Positions 26,846 to 36,557 of a stretch of 64,000 bases of DNA are shown in pieces. Source of the DNA: Buchnera aphidicola (Kurisakia onigurumii) (GTDB lineage Bacteria > Pseudomonadota > Gammaproteobacteria > Enterobacterales > Enterobacteriaceae); NCBI RefSeq assembly GCF_039394605.1, contig NZ_CP135033.1:62001-126000 (forward strand), given 5' to 3'. Under the pieces are notes generated by a model. It saw only the letters and a list, made by a program, of their open reading frames with translations. It searched no databases and was not told where the DNA came from. The position numbers and the translations under genes are program-made. Numbering within the stretch: the stretch's first letter is position 1; every line of letters begins with the position of its first letter.

Positions 26846-28156
26846 ATGAATTTAAAAAAAAATATATTTTTTTGGTCTTCTTTGAATAAAGAAGAAAAAT
26901 ATAAAGTATTAGTTAGACCTGTTTATAAAAAAAAAAAAGTAGTATCTGATTCAGTTTATTCAATTATTAATTCAGTAAAAAAATTTAAAGATGATTCTTT
27001 ATATTACTATACTAAAATTTTTGATAAAAAAAAGATAAAAGATTTTAGAATTTCGAAAAAAAAAATACAAAATTCAAATTTTTTGGTTTCTTCTGAAATA
27101 AAAAAATCAATATTTTTAGCTAAAAAAAATATAGAAAAATTTCATAAATTACAGGTTTATGAAAATATAGATGTTGAAATTCAAAAAGGAATTAGATGTC
27201 AAAAAATTTTTTTACCCATAGAAAAAATTGGTTTGTATATCCCAGGAGGATCTGCTCCATTGATATCCACAGTGTTAATGTTAGCTATTCCAGCTCGTAT
27301 CGCAAAATGTAAAAATATTATTTTATGTTCTCCTCCTTCCATAAGTAATGAAATTTTATATGCAGCACATATTTGTGGAATAAAAAAAATATATTCAGTA
27401 GGAGGAGCGCAAGCGATAGCTGCTATGGCATATGGAACCAATATAATACCTAAGGTTCATAAAATTTTTGGCCCAGGTAATGCATATGTTACAGAAGCAA
27501 AAAGACAAGTTAATAATGTTTATAATGGAACAAGTATTGATATGTTGGCAGGACCTTCTGAATTAGTTGTTATTGCGGATAATAATGCAAATGCAAACTT
27601 TATTTCTTTTGATTTGTTATCACAAGCAGAACATGGTCCAGATTCTCAAGTATTATTATTGACTTCAAGTATCAGTTTATTAGAAAATGTAATTAAAAAT
27701 ATAGAAATAAATATACAAAAATCAAAGAGAAAAGATATAATTTATGCATCTTTGAAAAAAAGTAGATTTATTTTAGCTAAAAATATACTAGAATGTGTTG
27801 AAATATCAAATATATATTCTCCAGAACATTTGATTATTAATACCAAAAATCCAAGAACTTTATTAGAAAAAATAAAAAATGCAGGTTCAGTGTTTCTAGG
27901 ACCTTGGTCTCCAGAATCTGCTGGAGATTATGCTTCTGGGACCAATCATGTTCTTCCTACTGGAGGATATTCTCGATCTATATCTGGTTTAGGAGTTAAT
28001 GATTTTAAAAAAAGTATTTCTGTTCAAGAACTGACACGCCAAGGTCTGCAAAGTATATCGGATACTGTACAAACTTTATCTTTTTTTGAAGATCTACAAG
28101 AACATAAAAATTCTATTTCAGTTCGTATGCAATCTGAAAAGGAAACTATATATTAA
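26846..28156 (+). CDS. hisD: Histidinol dehydrogenase
   Basis: Oxidises histidinol to histidine in two NAD-dependent steps at a zinc site; the last two reactions of the pathway. 436 residues, E. coli 434. Conserved: IGLYIPGGSAPLISTVLMLA, VGGAQAIAAMAYGT, KIFGPGNAYVTEAKRQV, DMLAGPSELVVIAD, SQAEHGPDSQ and GDYASGTNHVLPTGGYSRS. The final codon overlaps the hisC ATG by one base. Confidence 0.97.
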   Translation: MNLKKNIFFWSSLNKEEKYKVLVRPVYKKKKVVSDSVYSIINSVKKFKDDSLYYYTKIFDKKKIKDFRISKKKIQNSNFLVSSEIKKSIFLAKKNIEKFHKLQVYENIDVEIQKGIRCQKIFLPIEKIGLYIPGGSAPLISTVLMLAIPARIAKCKNIILCSPPSISNEILYAAHICGIKKIYSVGGAQAIAAMAYGTNIIPKVHKIFGPGNAYVTEAKRQVNNVYNGTSIDMLAGPSELVVIADNNANANFISFDLLSQAEHGPDSQVLLLTSSISLLENVIKNIEINIQKSKRKDIIYASLKKSRFILAKNILECVEISNIYSPEHLIINTKNPRTLLEKIKNAGSVFLGPWSPESAGDYASGTNHVLPTGGYSRSISGLGVNDFKKSISVQELTRQGLQSISDTVQTLSFFEDLQEHKNSISVRMQSEKETIY

Positions 28157-29229
28157 TGTCAAATATTAAAAATATAATACGGAAAAATATAAAAAATTTA
28201 ATTCCTTATCAATCTGCTAGAAAAATAAATAATTCTGGTAAAATTTTTTTAAATGCTAATGAAATTCCAATTAATAAATCAATTGATATATATCATAAAA
28301 ATTTAAATCGATATCCAAATCCTCAACCCAATGATATTATAAAAAAATATTCTGAATATTCAAATATTAATACTAGTTCAATTTTAGTTACTAGAGGAGC
28401 GGATGAAGGCATAGAATTATTAATTAAAATTTTTTGTAATCCTTATGCAGATCAAATTATGACATTTCCTCCAACGTATCCAATGTATGGAATTAATGCT
28501 GATATATTAGGAATAAAAAATGTAATAATTCCATTTTTAAAAAATTGGAAATTGGATATAAACAAAATAATGTTAAATGTAAAAAATACAAAAATAATTT
28601 ACTTATGTAGACCCAATAATCCTACTGGTCATTTAATTAATAAAAAAGATATAATTTATTTATTAAAGAAATTTATACATACAGGAATAATAGTAATAGA
28701 TGAAGCTTATATTGAATTTTGTATCGAAGAAAGTTTAGCCTATTTAATAGATAGTTATCCTAATTTAGTGATATTACGAACTTTATCTAAAGCATTTGGA
28801 TTAGCTGGTATTAGATGTGGATTTATACTAGCAAATATTGATATTATTACGTTTTTACAGAAGTCTATTACTCCTTATCCCATTCCAACTCCTGTTATAG
28901 ACATAGTAAATTTTTTTTTAACTATTCCTCAAATTCAAAAAATGAATTTTTTGGTTCAAGAATTAAATCAAAGATGTATATGGTTATCTAATGAATTAAA
29001 AAAAAATACTCTTGTTAAATATGTTTTTCCTACAAAAGGAAACTATTTGTTAGTAGAATTTCTTTTTATAAAAAAAGTTTTTAATTTTTTATCCAAAAAA
29101 GGAATTATTATTCGTGCACAAAATGATAAAATTAGATTAGAAAATTGTATTAGAATTTCTATAGGAAGTAAAAATGATTGTTTAAAATTATTACAAGAAT
29201 TACATGTAATTAGATCTTTAATCTTATAA
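28156..29229 (+). CDS. hisC: Histidinol-phosphate aminotransferase
   Basis: PLP enzyme that transaminates imidazole acetol-phosphate to histidinol phosphate. 357 residues, E. coli 356. The PLP lysine lies in LRTLSKAFGLAGIRCGF; other fold-I features are VTRGADEGIELLI, FPPTYPMYG, CRPNNPTGHLI and VIDEAYIEF. ATG 28156 shares its A with the hisD stop (TAATG), indicating coupling. hisB follows after 15 nt with its own GATAGGAAT ribosome site. Confidence 0.97.
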   Translation: MSNIKNIIRKNIKNLIPYQSARKINNSGKIFLNANEIPINKSIDIYHKNLNRYPNPQPNDIIKKYSEYSNINTSSILVTRGADEGIELLIKIFCNPYADQIMTFPPTYPMYGINADILGIKNVIIPFLKNWKLDINKIMLNVKNTKIIYLCRPNNPTGHLINKKDIIYLLKKFIHTGIIVIDEAYIEFCIEESLAYLIDSYPNLVILRTLSKAFGLAGIRCGFILANIDIITFLQKSITPYPIPTPVIDIVNFFLTIPQIQKMNFLVQELNQRCIWLSNELKKNTLVKYVFPTKGNYLLVEFLFIKKVFNFLSKKGIIIRAQNDKIRLENCIRISIGSKNDCLKLLQELHVIRSLIL

Positions 29230-29244
29230 AGATAGGAATTAAAA

Positions 29245-30327
29245 ATGCTTGAAAAAGTCTTATTTTTAGATAGAGATGGAACTTTAGTACAAGAACCTAA
29301 GGATAATTTTCAAATAGATGATATTAAAAAAATATGTTTTGAAAAAGATGTAATTTCTGTATTATTAGAATTAAAATCATTAGGATATATTTTTGTTATG
29401 ATTACTAATCAAGATGGTTTAGGTAGCGATAATTTTTCTTTTTGTAATTTTTATCGTTCACATAATTTTATTATTAATTTGTTTCGATCACAAGGTATTA
29501 TATTTGATGATATATTGATTTGCCCTCATTTAGAAACTGATTTATGTGAATGCCGTAAACCTAATACAAAATTAGTACAATCTTGGTTAATAAATAATTC
29601 ATTAGATAAAAATAATAGTTATGTTATTGGAGATAGATATACAGATATTGAACTATCTCATAATATGGGAATTAAAGGAATACTTTATCATAGAAAAAAT
29701 TGTTCTTGGAAAAAAATAAAAGAAAAAATTTTATTAAAAAAAAAATATTTTAATTTTGTACGAAATACTAGAGAAACAGTGATTTGTATTAAGTTGTTTT
29801 TATGTAATAAATATTTTAAAAAAAATAATATTAAAACTGGAATTGGATTTTTTGATCATATGCTTGAACAAGTTTCTGTTCATAGTGGTATTAATTTTGA
29901 TATTATAGTGCACAAACAAGATTTATATATTGATGATCATCATACAGTAGAAGATGTAGCAATTGTTTTAGGTCAATCATTATGTAAATTATTAAAAAAT
30001 AATAAAACAGGTATTAAAAGATATGGTTTTGTATTACCGATGGATGAAAGTTTATGTTATTGCGTTATAGATGTTTCAGGTCGTTCAAATTTACAGTTTC
30101 ATGCAAAATTTAAATATGAAAAAATAGGAAATTTACATACAGAAATGATTTATCATTTTTTTAAAACTTTATCAGAAAATATGAATATTACAATACATTT
30201 AAAAGCTAGAGGAAAAAATGATCATCATATTGCGGAAAGTTTATTTAAATCATTTGGACAAGCATTAAAGAAATCTCTTGAATATTCTGGAACTCCTATG
30301 ATATTAAGTTCTAAAGGAATATTATAA
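29245..30327 (+). CDS. hisB: Bifunctional histidinol phosphatase / imidazoleglycerol-phosphate dehydratase
   Basis: Performs two separate steps of histidine synthesis. 360 residues, E. coli 355. The N-terminal HAD phosphatase (about 1-165) has LFLDRDGTLVQEP and a Zn-loop CPHLETDLCECRKP. The C-terminal dehydratase (about 170-360) has the metal-binding HHTVEDVA and a second histidine cluster in GKNDHHIAESLFK. The fusion is the enterobacterial form. The hisH ATG follows directly after its stop. Confidence 0.97.
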   Translation: MLEKVLFLDRDGTLVQEPKDNFQIDDIKKICFEKDVISVLLELKSLGYIFVMITNQDGLGSDNFSFCNFYRSHNFIINLFRSQGIIFDDILICPHLETDLCECRKPNTKLVQSWLINNSLDKNNSYVIGDRYTDIELSHNMGIKGILYHRKNCSWKKIKEKILLKKKYFNFVRNTRETVICIKLFLCNKYFKKNNIKTGIGFFDHMLEQVSVHSGINFDIIVHKQDLYIDDHHTVEDVAIVLGQSLCKLLKNNKTGIKRYGFVLPMDESLCYCVIDVSGRSNLQFHAKFKYEKIGNLHTEMIYHFFKTLSENMNITIHLKARGKNDHHIAESLFKSFGQALKKSLEYSGTPMILSSKGIL

Positions 30328-30921
30328 ATGAGTATAATAATAATTGATACTGGTTGTTCTAATCTTTCTTCTTTATCATTTGCAATTCATAGATTAGGAT
30401 ATAAACCTATAATTACTAGTAATTATAAAGATATTCGTATTGCAAAAAAAATATTTATACCTGGTGTAGGAACTGCAAAAACAGCAATGTATAATTTAAA
30501 TAAATATAATATTGTTCAAGAAATTCAAGAAGCAAAAGTTCCTGTTTTGGGGATTTGTTTAGGTATGCAAATTTTAGGCTCTTATAGTATGGAAAATAAT
30601 GTAAAAACAAAAACATTAGGTATTTTTGATTCTATAGTTGTTTCTATGAAAAAAAATAAATTATCATTACCTCACATAGGATGGAATTATGTTTTACCTG
30701 TAAAAAATAATGTTTTATTAAAAAATATTAAAAAAAAGGAATATTTTTATTTTATACATCAATATATTTTTCCAATAAATATTTTTACTATAGCTAAAAG
30801 TATTTATGGGGAATCATTTAGTGCTATTATGTGTAAAAAAAATTTTTACGGAGTGCAATTTCATCCTGAAAAATCAGGTAAATATGGTTCAATATTAATA
30901 AAAAATTTTTTAGAGATATAA
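30328..30921 (+). CDS. hisH: Imidazole glycerol phosphate synthase, glutaminase subunit
   Basis: Releases ammonia from glutamine and channels it to HisF. 197 residues, E. coli 196. Class I amidotransferase triad: Cys in LGICLGMQILG, His and Glu in GVQFHPEKSGKYG. The oxyanion region FIPGVGTAKTAM is conserved. No gap to hisB upstream and 2 nt to hisA. Confidence 0.97.
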   Translation: MSIIIIDTGCSNLSSLSFAIHRLGYKPIITSNYKDIRIAKKIFIPGVGTAKTAMYNLNKYNIVQEIQEAKVPVLGICLGMQILGSYSMENNVKTKTLGIFDSIVVSMKKNKLSLPHIGWNYVLPVKNNVLLKNIKKKEYFYFIHQYIFPINIFTIAKSIYGESFSAIMCKKNFYGVQFHPEKSGKYGSILIKNFLEI

Positions 30922-30923
30922 AT

Positions 30924-31661
30924 ATGATTATTCCAGCAATGGATTTGTATAAAAACAAAGTTGTACGATTATATCAAGGGAAATATAATAAAATAATAAA
31001 CTATTCTTATAACATAAATGATTTATTGCTAAAATATTCTATTCCTGGTATTGAAAGAATTCATATTGTTGATTTAGAAGCTGCAAAAAATCCGAATAAT
31101 AGACAAATTACATTGATAAAAAAAATATTACAAAAAATAAAAGTTCCTGTACAGATCGGAGGAGGTATTAGAAATGTAGATGACATACGAGAAATATTAT
31201 TTTTTCCTAATACTCGAGTTGTGATAGGATCTTTAGCAGTAGAAAATAAGGAAAAGTTAAAAAGTTTTTTTAAGCTATTTTCTCCTGAAAAAATAGTTTT
31301 ATCTTTAGATATAGAAATAAATCAAAAAGGTATGAAATTAGTTCAGATTAATGGATGGAAAAAAAATACTTTTGTATTATTAGAAGATTTGATAAGTGAT
31401 TTTTATGATATTGGTTTAAAACATATATTATGCACTGATATTTCTAAAGATGGAACTTTACATGGTCCAAATTTTAATTTATATAAAGAATTATCAAATA
31501 AATTTAAAAGATTACACATTCAGGCTTCTGGAGGAGTTGGTAAATTGTTAGATATAGTAAAATTAAAACAAAATAATGCAAAAAGTATTATAATTGGAAG
31601 ATCATTTTTGGAAAATAGATTTACAGTTCAAGAGGCAATATCATGCTTGCAAAACGAATAA
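30924..31661 (+). CDS. hisA: ProFAR isomerase
   Basis: Isomerises ProFAR to PRFAR by an Amadori rearrangement; a TIM barrel. 245 residues, exactly the E. coli length. The catalytic Asp pair is in IIPAMDLYKNKVVRLYQG and CTDISKDGTLHGPN; phosphate loops are QIGGGIRN and ASGGVGK. Its last 19 nt overlap the hisF start, tighter packing than elsewhere in the window. Confidence 0.97.
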   Translation: MIIPAMDLYKNKVVRLYQGKYNKIINYSYNINDLLLKYSIPGIERIHIVDLEAAKNPNNRQITLIKKILQKIKVPVQIGGGIRNVDDIREILFFPNTRVVIGSLAVENKEKLKSFFKLFSPEKIVLSLDIEINQKGMKLVQINGWKKNTFVLLEDLISDFYDIGLKHILCTDISKDGTLHGPNFNLYKELSNKFKRLHIQASGGVGKLLDIVKLKQNNAKSIIIGRSFLENRFTVQEAISCLQNE

Positions 31662-32416
31662 TTCCTTGTTTAGATGTAAAAGATGGTGTAGTTGTCAAAG
31701 GAATTGAATTTTGTCATCATAAGAACGTAGGAAAAATTCTTGATTTAACAAAATTATATGTTAATTCTGGAGCTGATGAATTGGTTTTTTATGATATTGC
31801 AGCTTCTGCAAGAAATAAATTAGTAAAAAAAAAATGGATAATAAAAATAGCAGAAATAACAGATATTCCATTTTGTGTAGCAGGTGGAATTTCAAATTTA
31901 AAAGAAGTAGAAATGATACTAGCACTTGGTGCAGATAAAATATCAATAAATTCTCCAGCAATTAAAGATCCTTATTTTATTAGTCGGATAGCTGATCGTT
32001 TTGGAACTCAATGTGTGGTAGTTGGAATAGATTCTTGGTATGACAAACAAGCAAATGTATATAGTGTTTTTCAATATTCTGGAGATATAAATAAAACTAT
32101 AAAAACAAATATACAAACTATAGATTGGGTAAAACGTGTGCAAGAATTAGGAGCTGGAGAGATAGTATTAAATGTGATTAATCAAGATGGAAAAAAAAAT
32201 GGATATGATTTATGTCAATTAAAAAAAATTCGTAAAATTTGTAAAATACCTTTGATAGCATCAGGTGGAGCAGGATCTAAAAATGATTTTTTTGATCTTT
32301 TTAAAAAAGTTTCTGTTGAAGGTGCTTTAGCTGCTTCTGTTTTTCATAATAAAAATATAAATATTTTTGATTTAAAAAAGTTTTTGCATAAAAAAGGAAT
32401 ACCAATAAGAATATGA
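31643..32416 (+). CDS. hisF: Imidazole glycerol phosphate synthase, cyclase subunit
   Basis: TIM-barrel cyclase that uses HisH ammonia to form imidazole glycerol phosphate and AICAR. 257 residues, E. coli 258. Catalytic Asp residues in IIPCLDVKDGVVVKG and VVGIDSWYD; phosphate loops VAGGISN and ASGGAGSKNDF. Its start lies inside the hisA end and its stop overlaps the hisI start as ATGA. Confidence 0.97.
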   Translation: MLAKRIIPCLDVKDGVVVKGIEFCHHKNVGKILDLTKLYVNSGADELVFYDIAASARNKLVKKKWIIKIAEITDIPFCVAGGISNLKEVEMILALGADKISINSPAIKDPYFISRIADRFGTQCVVVGIDSWYDKQANVYSVFQYSGDINKTIKTNIQTIDWVKRVQELGAGEIVLNVINQDGKKNGYDLCQLKKIRKICKIPLIASGGAGSKNDFFDLFKKVSVEGALAASVFHNKNINIFDLKKFLHKKGIPIRI

Positions 32417-33051
32417 TAAATAAAAATAAAATAATTTCATTAATAGATTGGAAAAAAATACATGGAAATATTCCAGTAATTGTTCAAAACAATTGTTCTG
32501 GTGAAGTTTTAATGCATGCATTTATGAATAGACAAGCTATAGAACAAAGTATAGAGACTAGTTTTGTTACATTTTATTCACGTACTAAAAAAAGATTATG
32601 GAAGAAAGGAGAAACTTCTGGAAATTTTTTAAAAATTAAAAAAATATTTTTGGATTGTGATAATGACTGTTTATTAATTTTAGTTAAACCTATAGGAAAA
32701 ACTTGTCATTTGGATAAAAACAGTTGTTTTTCTTCTAAAAATAATAAACATATTCCAGAATTTACATTCTTATATTATTTAGATAATTTAATTGAACATA
32801 AAAAAAATGATTTTAATAATTTTTCTTATACAAATAATTTATTTCAAGAAGGAAAAAAAAGAATTGCACAGAAAGTAGGAGAAGAAGCAATAGAGGTAGT
32901 TATTGCTGCTATAGAAAAAAAAAATAAAGATCTTATTGAAGAAAGTTCAGATTTGATATACCATTTTTTAGTATTATTACATAGTCATAATTTAGATTTA
33001 AAGGTTATAATAGAAAATTTAAAAAGTCGATATTTTATTAAAAACAAATAA
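32413..33051 (+). CDS. hisI: Bifunctional PR-AMP cyclohydrolase / PR-ATP pyrophosphatase
   Basis: Catalyses steps 2 and 3 of histidine synthesis. 212 residues, E. coli 203. The N-terminal cyclohydrolase has metal-binding LDCDNDCLLILV and the cysteines of TCHLDKNSCF. The C-terminal pyrophosphohydrolase has QKVGEEAIEVVIAAI and SSDLIYHFLVLL. Last gene of the his operon. The 140-bp spacer to gnd holds only A/T repeats that could form weak hairpins. Confidence 0.97.
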   Translation: MINKNKIISLIDWKKIHGNIPVIVQNNCSGEVLMHAFMNRQAIEQSIETSFVTFYSRTKKRLWKKGETSGNFLKIKKIFLDCDNDCLLILVKPIGKTCHLDKNSCFSSKNNKHIPEFTFLYYLDNLIEHKKNDFNNFSYTNNLFQEGKKRIAQKVGEEAIEVVIAAIEKKNKDLIEESSDLIYHFLVLLHSHNLDLKVIIENLKSRYFIKNK

Positions 33052-33191
33052 AAATTTTTTTTAAAAAAATTATTATTTTTTATTTATAAAAATTTTTATT
33101 TTTTATAAAAAAAATTTTTATCATTTTATTTTAAAATATAAATATTTTAATTTTACATAATATATATTAATAATATTTAAGGTAAAATTTG

Positions 33192-34595
33192 ATGCTAAAA
33201 AAACAAGTGGGTGTTATAGGTATGGCAGTAATGGGATATAATTTAGCCTTAAATATTGAAAGTAAAGGTTATTTAGTATCAATATTTAATAGATCTCATG
33301 AAAAAACAAAAGAAATAATTTCTAAAAATCAAGAAAAAAAAATTTTTCCTTATTTTAATTTAAAAGAATTCATCTTTTCTTTAGAAAAACCAAGAAAAGT
33401 ATTATTAATGATACAAGCTGGTTGTGCAATAGATAATGTTATTAATTCTATTCTTCCTTATTTAGAAAAAGGAGATGTAGTAATAGATGGGGGGAATAGT
33501 TTTTATCAAGATACAATTATTCGTAATCGTTATTTAGAAAAAAAAGGTATATATTTTATAGGAGCAGGTATTTCAGGAGGAGAAGAAGGGGCGCTAAAAG
33601 GACCTTGTATTATGCCTGGAGGTTCTAGAAAAGGATATTTTATTATTGAATCTTTATTCAAAAATATTTCTGCTAAAATAAATAATCAATCTTGTGTAGA
33701 TTATATTGGAGAAAATGGTTCTGGACATTATGTAAAAATGATACACAATGGAATTGAGTATGGAGATATGCAGCTTATATCTGAATCTTATTCTTTTTTA
33801 AAAAATATATTAAATTGTAACAATATTGAAATATCAAATATATTTTCTGATTGGAATAAAGGAGAGTTGAATAGTTATTTAATTGAAATAACTAAAAATA
33901 TTTTTAATAAAAAAGATAATAAAGGAAATTATATTATAGATTCTATTTTAGATGAGGCTTCTAGTAAAGGAACTGGAAAATGGGTAAGCCAAAATTCTCT
34001 CGAATTAGAAGAACCTTTATCTTTAATTACAGAATCTGTTTTTGCTAGATATATATCTAATATGAAAAATCAAAGAATTATAGCCAACAAAAAACTAAAT
34101 GGACCATATATTAAAAAAAATAATTTTGTAAAAAAAGAATTAATTGAAAAAATTAGACAAGCTTTATATTTAGGAAAAATTATTTCTTATGCACAAGGTT
34201 TTTCTTTATTACGTAAAGCATCCGAAAAATATAATTGGAAATTAAATTTTAAATCTATTGCTAGTATATTTAGATCAGGTTGTATTATACGCGCTAGTTT
34301 ATTAGATAAAATTTCAGAAGAATATGAAAATAATAAAAATTTGTTAAATCTTTTAATTACTCCTTATTTTTCGAAAATATCTAATTTATATCATATATCT
34401 TTACGTGATATTGTTTCATTGTCTGTTATTCACGGTATATCTGTACCTGCTTTTTGTTCCGCTATTTCATATTATGATGGATATCGATCTATTAATTCTA
34501 ATGCTAATTTAATTCAAGCGCAGCGTGATTATTTTGGATCTCATACATATAAAAGAATTGATCAAATAGGATCATTTCATACACAATGGGTATAG
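33192..34595 (+). CDS. gnd: 6-phosphogluconate dehydrogenase (decarboxylating)
   Basis: Oxidative pentose phosphate enzyme giving ribulose-5-phosphate and NADPH. 467 residues, E. coli 468. Start is ATG 33192 ([15 protein letters not shown]); a TTG directly before it is disregarded. Rossmann GxAxxG, substrate-binding [17 protein letters not shown], catalytic Lys region [18 protein letters not shown] and C-terminal [16 protein letters not shown] are all present. Downstream of the his operon, as in E. coli. Confidence 0.97.
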   Translation: MLKKQVGVIGMAVMGYNLALNIESKGYLVSIFNRSHEKTKEIISKNQEKKIFPYFNLKEFIFSLEKPRKVLLMIQAGCAIDNVINSILPYLEKGDVVIDGGNSFYQDTIIRNRYLEKKGIYFIGAGISGGEEGALKGPCIMPGGSRKGYFIIESLFKNISAKINNQSCVDYIGENGSGHYVKMIHNGIEYGDMQLISESYSFLKNILNCNNIEISNIFSDWNKGELNSYLIEITKNIFNKKDNKGNYIIDSILDEASSKGTGKWVSQNSLELEEPLSLITESVFARYISNMKNQRIIANKKLNGPYIKKNNFVKKELIEKIRQALYLGKIISYAQGFSLLRKASEKYNWKLNFKSIASIFRSGCIIRASLLDKISEEYENNKNLLNLLITPYFSKISNLYHISLRDIVSLSVIHGISVPAFCSAISYYDGYRSINSNANLIQAQRDYFGSHTYKRIDQIGSFHTQWV

Positions 34596-34686
34596 TTCAA
34601 TGTTTTTATACTTTTTTTTAGTTACTAGTTTTTTACTATGCAGTAGAGATTCGATATATTATGTAAATTATTAATAATTTTAATAC

Positions 34687-34709
34687 CCAGAATGTTTTTA
34701 ACATTCTGG
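34687..34709 (+). terminator. Hairpin after gnd
   Basis: Perfect 10-nt arms CCAGAATGTT / AACATTCTGG (34687-34696, 34700-34709) with a TTT loop, in the 306-bp spacer between gnd and metG. Only TTAAAATT follows, so the U-tract is weak. The rest of the spacer is A/T-only sequence in which I see no gene or tRNA. Confidence 0.65.
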
Positions 34710-34901
34710 TTAAAATTATGAAAAAAATGTTTATTTTTGCGAAATTAATAAAATATGTTTTTATATATAATAATTAGTATAAATAAATTAAATATGATTA
34801 ATATATAAATATTATAATTTTATTTATATATTTTTTATAATATATATATATAAATATAAATTTTAATTTTATTAATTAATATTTTTACAAGAGATATATT
34901 A

Positions 34902-36557
34902 ATGCAAATTAAAAAAAAAATTTTAGTAACATGTGCTTTTCCATATTCAAATGGTTCTATTCATTTAGGTCATTTGTTAGAACATATTCAAGCAGATATA
35001 TGGGTTAGATATCAAAAAATGCAAGGTAATACTGTTTTTTTTATTTGTTCAGATGATTCGCATGGAACAGCGATAACATTAAAATCTAAAAAAGAAAAAA
35101 TTACTCCTGTTCAATTAGTAAAAAAAATTATTTTAGAACATAAAAAAGATTTTAAAAATTTTAATATTTTACATGATAATTATTCTTCTACACATTCTAT
35201 AGAAAATTTATCTTTTGTCAGAAAAATATATTTTATTTTACAAAAAAAAAAATTGATAAAAAAAAAATACATATATCAATTTTACGATACAAAAAAAAAT
35301 ATTTTTCTTTCTGATCGATTAGTACAAGGAACATGTCCAGATTGTAATTTCAAAAATCAATATGGAGATCATTGCGATAATTGTGGATCTACTTATTCTG
35401 CTATTCAATTAATAAATCCAAAATCTGTTTTATCAAATAGTATTCCAAAAATTAAAAAATCTGAACATATATTTTTTGATTTACCTAAGTTAGAACTTGT
35501 TTTAAAAAAATGGATTTATTCTGGATCATTGCAAAATACAGTTTTAAATAAAACAAAAGAATGGTTTAATAAAGGTTTAAGACCTTGGGATATATCCCGT
35601 GATAAACCTTATTTTGGATTTAAAATACCTGGTTTAATAGATAAATATTTTTATGTTTGGTTAGATGCATCTATTGGATATATTAGTAATTTTAAAAATT
35701 TTTGTACAAAAAATAAAATAAAATGTTTTAATGATTTTTGGAATGAAAATACACAATGTGAGTTACATCAATTTATAGGAAAAGATATAATTTATTTTCA
35801 TACTTTGTTTTGGCCATCTATTTTGCATTCTATTAATTTTCGAAAACCAAGTAAAATAATTGTTCACGGACATGTTACATTTAATGGTAGTAAGTTGTCT
35901 AAATCTAAAGGTTTATTAATTTTAGCAAAAGATTGGATTAATTATTTAGATTCGGATAGTATTCGATACTATTATGCTAGTAATCTTTCATCTAAAGTAG
36001 AAGACATAGAAATTAATTTGTATTCTTTTAGAGAAAAAATTAATTCAGATATTGTGAATAAAATAGTTAATATTGCTTCTCGCAGTTCAAGTTTTATTCA
36101 TAAATATTTTGATGGAATTTTATCTTCCAAAATAGAAGAATTTAATTTATATAAATATTTTGTTTCTTCATCTATTGAAATAGAATGCTTTTTAGAAAAA
36201 AAAGAATTTAAAATGGCTATTCAAAAAATATTAAAAATGGCTGATTATGCTAATCAATATATTAACGATACAAAACCTTGGTCTATTGATAAAAATAAAT
36301 CAAAAAGTTTATATAAATTACAGCAGGTATGTTCTTTAGCAATTAATTTTTTTAGATGTATTATGACTTGGTTAAAACCAATCATGCCAAATTTATCTAT
36401 TAAAGTAGAAAAATTTTTAAATATTGTTTTAAATTTTAATACATTACAAAATCCATTATTAAATCATAAGATTTCTAAATTTACAATTTTGTATAAAAGA
36501 ATTTCTTTGAAAGAAATTGATGTTTTTTTACATGATATTAAAAAAAGTTATTTTTAA
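34902..36557 (+). CDS. metG: Methionyl-tRNA synthetase, without C-terminal dimerisation domain
   Basis: Charges initiator and elongator tRNA-Met. 551 residues against 677 in E. coli: the catalytic core and anticodon-binding helices are complete, but the C-terminal EMAPII-like dimerisation domain is missing. HIGH is HLGH in SIHLGHLLEH; the zinc knuckle is CPDC-X9-CDNC; KMSKS is KLSKS in GSKLSKSKG. The E. coli protein cut before this domain is active as a monomer. The stop TAA overlaps the tilS stop on the other strand. Confidence 0.96.
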   Translation: MQIKKKILVTCAFPYSNGSIHLGHLLEHIQADIWVRYQKMQGNTVFFICSDDSHGTAITLKSKKEKITPVQLVKKIILEHKKDFKNFNILHDNYSSTHSIENLSFVRKIYFILQKKKLIKKKYIYQFYDTKKNIFLSDRLVQGTCPDCNFKNQYGDHCDNCGSTYSAIQLINPKSVLSNSIPKIKKSEHIFFDLPKLELVLKKWIYSGSLQNTVLNKTKEWFNKGLRPWDISRDKPYFGFKIPGLIDKYFYVWLDASIGYISNFKNFCTKNKIKCFNDFWNENTQCELHQFIGKDIIYFHTLFWPSILHSINFRKPSKIIVHGHVTFNGSKLSKSKGLLILAKDWINYLDSDSIRYYYASNLSSKVEDIEINLYSFREKINSDIVNKIVNIASRSSSFIHKYFDGILSSKIEEFNLYKYFVSSSIEIECFLEKKEFKMAIQKILKMADYANQYINDTKPWSIDKNKSKSLYKLQQVCSLAINFFRCIMTWLKPIMPNLSIKVEKFLNIVLNFNTLQNPLLNHKISKFTILYKRISLKEIDVFLHDIKKSYF

